From Minisyncoccota bacterium (GTDB lineage Bacteria > Patescibacteriota > Minisyncoccia > Minisyncoccales > CSSED10-335), in NCBI GenBank assembly GCA_021129615.1, contig JAJOKY010000022.1, forward strand, positions 1 to 6,700: a DNA stretch of 6,700 nucleotides, in the 5' to 3' direction. Shown here one piece after another: positions 4,619 through 6,700 of the stretch; the first letter of the stretch is position 1; every line of letters begins with the position of its first letter. Below the pieces are notes generated by a model. That model saw only the letters and a program-made list of their open reading frames with translations, made no database searches and was not told the origin of the DNA. The position numbers were made by a program, and so were the translations under genes.

Positions 4619-6700
4619 ATGGGAAAAGCAAAAAGATTGACTCTTAGGTTTGACGAAATAACAAAGAAAGATTTAGCGATGGTTGGTGGTAAAAATGCAT
4701 CTCTTGGAGAGATGATTAAAAACTTAACACCAAAGGGAGTGATGATTCCTGATGGTTTTGCAACAACTAGCTTCGCTTATTTTAATTTTCTTGAAGAAAA
4801 TAATTTACTACCCAAGCTAAAAGAGATCTTTAAGGGACTAGATATAGATGATATTAAGAACTTACAAAGTGTTGGCAGGAGAGCAAGGAAGCTAGTTGTT
4901 GGGGGTAATTTTTCTGATGAATTTAAAGAAGATATTTTGAAAAGATATAGAGAGATGGGGGTTGAATATGGCAAGAATCCAGAGGTTGCAGTTAGAAGCT
5001 CAGCAACCGCAGAAGATCTTCCAGGGGCTTCATTTGCCGGACTTCATGATACATTTTTAAATGTTAAGGGTGAAAAGGCTCTATTTTTAGCGATTAAAAA
5101 ATGTATAGTTTCTCTATTTGGAGATAGGGTTATATCATATAGAGAGAGCAAGGGGTTTGATCATTTTAAAATTGCTCTTTCTGTCGGGATTCAAAAGATG
5201 GTTAGATCTGATATAAGCTCTTCTGGGATAATGTTTACAATGGATACTGAAAGTGGATTTAGAGATACAGTATTAATCAATTCAATATGGGGTATAGGAG
5301 AGATGATAGTCCAGGGTAAGATAACTCCCGATGAATTTTATGTCTTTAAACCGGCTATGGCTAAGGGATATAATTCTATTTTTATTAAAAATTTAGGGAA
5401 GAAGACTAGGAAGTATCTATTTTCGTCAGGTGGGGGACTGAAAGAGACTTCAGTTTCAAAAAAAGATCAATTGATTTTTTCTCTATCAGAGAAAGATATT
5501 ATGACATTAGCTCGTTGGTCTATTATTATTGAAAAACATTATGGAATACCTCAGGACATAGAGTGGGCCAAAGATGGGAAGAGCGGTCAATTATTTATTG
5601 TTCAGTCAAGACCAGAAACAATACATTCAGAAAAAGAGAGTAATTTTTATGAAGAATACAGAGTTGAGCCTGGGCATAAATTAATTTTTGAAGGAATTGC
5701 AATAGGGAATAAGATAGGCTCTGGGAAAGTCAATGTGATCAATGATGTTTCAAAAATAAGTAGTTTTAAAAAAGGAGATGTTCTAGTCACAAAGATGACT
5801 GATCCAGATTGGGTTAGTATTATGAGAATGGCATCAGCAATTATTACTGACGAAGGAGGAAAGTCTTGTCATGCAGCAATAATTGGAAGGGAATTAGGAA
5901 TACCTGTTATTGTTGGTAGTGGTGATGGAACTAAAAAGCTAAAAACTGGAGAAATTGTGACGGTTGACTGCACGCAAGGGTTAAAGGGAATGGTCTTCTC
6001 GGGGGTAGTTCCATATAAGACCAAAAAATATAATTTAGATAAAATTCCAAAATTAAAGACCAAAATAACAATGAATCTTGGGACTCCTGATATGGCATTT
6101 AAAAATTCTTTTATTCCTAATGATGGAGTTGGTCTTGCTAGAGAAGAATTTATAATCGCAGAAAAGATAAAAGTTCATCCACTAGCTCTTTATCACTTTA
6201 AGGATCTAGAGAAGCAAGCATCTAAATCCGTAAAAATAAGAAAGATAGTCCAAGAGATAAGAGAGATAACGATTGAACATAGAGATAAAAGAGAGTTTTT
6301 TATTAAAGAGCTTGCGGAAGGAATGGGACAGATTGCGGCTTCTTTTTATCCCAATGAAGTTATTATCCGTTTTTCTGACTTTAAAACTAATGAATATAGA
6401 AATTTAGTTGGTGGAGAACTTTATGAAGGAGATGAGTCTAATCCAATGTTGGGGTTTCGTGGAGCTTGTCGTTACCTAGATAAAGGATTTCAACCAGCCT
6501 TTAAGATGGAGTGTGAGGCCATAAAGAGAATTAGGGATGTTTTTGGATTGAAGAATGTTTCAGTGATGGTTCCTTTTTGTCGTACAATTAAAGAGGGGAG
6601 AGATGTTATTAAGCTAATCAATAAATTTGGGATAAAATCAGGAAAAGACCTTAAAATTTATATGATGTGCGAGATACCATCTAATGTGATATTGGCAGAT
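4619..6700 (+). CDS. ppsA: Phosphoenolpyruvate synthase (pyruvate, water dikinase), 3' end cut by the window
   Basis: This enzyme converts pyruvate, ATP and water to PEP, AMP and phosphate, the entry step to gluconeogenesis from pyruvate. The 694 visible codons run uninterrupted to the last base; about 100 residues of a roughly 790-residue protein lie downstream. The N-terminal ATP-binding domain begins with VGGKNASLGEM and contains VRSSATAEDLPGASFAG (from residue 125). The swivelling phosphohistidine domain carries catalytic H418 in GGKSCHAAII, close to H421 of the E. coli enzyme. The C-terminal PEP/pyruvate barrel shows FYPNEVIIRFSDFKTNEY, NPMLGFRGA with R614, and MMCEIPSN with metal ligand E685. 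The remaining barrel, with the conserved catalytic Cys, is outside the window. Throughout, the sequence tracks E. coli PpsA rather than pyruvate phosphate dikinase; the SCHAA form of the His motif supports this. The ATG at 4619 fits the family N-terminus. The gene lies 40 bases after the receiver-zinc ribbon gene, possibly in the same operon. Confidence 0.97.
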   Translation, partial: MGKAKRLTLRFDEITKKDLAMVGGKNASLGEMIKNLTPKGVMIPDGFATTSFAYFNFLEENNLLPKLKEIFKGLDIDDIKNLQSVGRRARKLVVGGNFSDEFKEDILKRYREMGVEYGKNPEVAVRSSATAEDLPGASFAGLHDTFLNVKGEKALFLAIKKCIVSLFGDRVISYRESKGFDHFKIALSVGIQKMVRSDISSSGIMFTMDTESGFRDTVLINSIWGIGEMIVQGKITPDEFYVFKPAMAKGYNSIFIKNLGKKTRKYLFSSGGGLKETSVSKKDQLIFSLSEKDIMTLARWSIIIEKHYGIPQDIEWAKDGKSGQLFIVQSRPETIHSEKESNFYEEYRVEPGHKLIFEGIAIGNKIGSGKVNVINDVSKISSFKKGDVLVTKMTDPDWVSIMRMASAIITDEGGKSCHAAIIGRELGIPVIVGSGDGTKKLKTGEIVTVDCTQGLKGMVFSGVVPYKTKKYNLDKIPKLKTKITMNLGTPDMAFKNSFIPNDGVGLAREEFIIAEKIKVHPLALYHFKDLEKQASKSVKIRKIVQEIREITIEHRDKREFFIKELAEGMGQIAASFYPNEVIIRFSDFKTNEYRNLVGGELYEGDESNPMLGFRGACRYLDKGFQPAFKMECEAIKRIRDVFGLKNVSVMVPFCRTIKEGRDVIKLINKFGIKSGKDLKIYMMCEIPSNVILAD

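Noticed and set aside
1..6700. CRISPR array, tRNA, rRNA, insertion sequence or phage genes
   Set aside because: Nearly every base lies in confident metabolic genes; no spaced direct repeats, transposase motifs or RNA gene signatures were seen.

Overview
The window is A/T-rich (roughly two thirds A+T by eye), tightly packed and coded entirely on the + strand. It holds seven genes, five complete and two cut by the window edges. In order they are the C-terminal part of enolase, an archaeal-type cofactor-independent phosphoglycerate mutase (ApgM), a small YruB-like glutaredoxin, type I glyceraldehyde-3-phosphate dehydrogenase, a family II manganese-dependent inorganic pyrophosphatase, an atypical response-regulator receiver with a C-terminal zinc ribbon, and most of phosphoenolpyruvate synthase.

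Organism: the type I GAPDH, the E. coli-like PEP synthase and a sigma70-like promoter point to a bacterium. Low G+C, gene-end overlaps, starts lacking clear Shine-Dalgarno sites and an ApgM-type mutase would fit an uncultivated small-genome lineage such as the Candidate Phyla Radiation (Patescibacteria). This is inference: no rRNA or lineage marker is present, and a DPANN-type archaeon with bacterial-like genes is not strictly excluded. UGA is an ordinary stop here, because it ends enolase and GAPDH exactly where the next gene starts.

Layout: enolase and ApgM overlap by ATGA (552-555). A 61-nt A/T-rich gap (1755-1815) with a good promoter candidate precedes glutaredoxin. GAPDH follows after 20 nt. 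GAPDH and pyrophosphatase overlap by ATGA (3095-3098), and pyrophosphatase and the receiver protein share one base in TAATG (4019-4023). A 40-nt spacer with a single C/G base separates the receiver protein from PEP synthase. No stretch longer than 61 nt lacks a gene.

How the genes work together: PEP synthase (pyruvate to PEP), enolase (PEP/2-PG), ApgM (2-PG/3-PG) and GAPDH (1,3-BPG/GAP) make up most of the lower glycolytic/gluconeogenic trunk; phosphoglycerate kinase is the missing step. PEP synthase and the absence of pyruvate kinase from the window lean toward gluconeogenic flux. Pyrophosphatase would drain pyrophosphate. Glutaredoxin could maintain thiols, possibly including the GAPDH catalytic cysteine. 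The least explained gene is the receiver-zinc ribbon protein, a candidate local regulator with no kinase partner in view. The other point worth checking is the ApgM active site, where a metal-binding His appears to be Glu.
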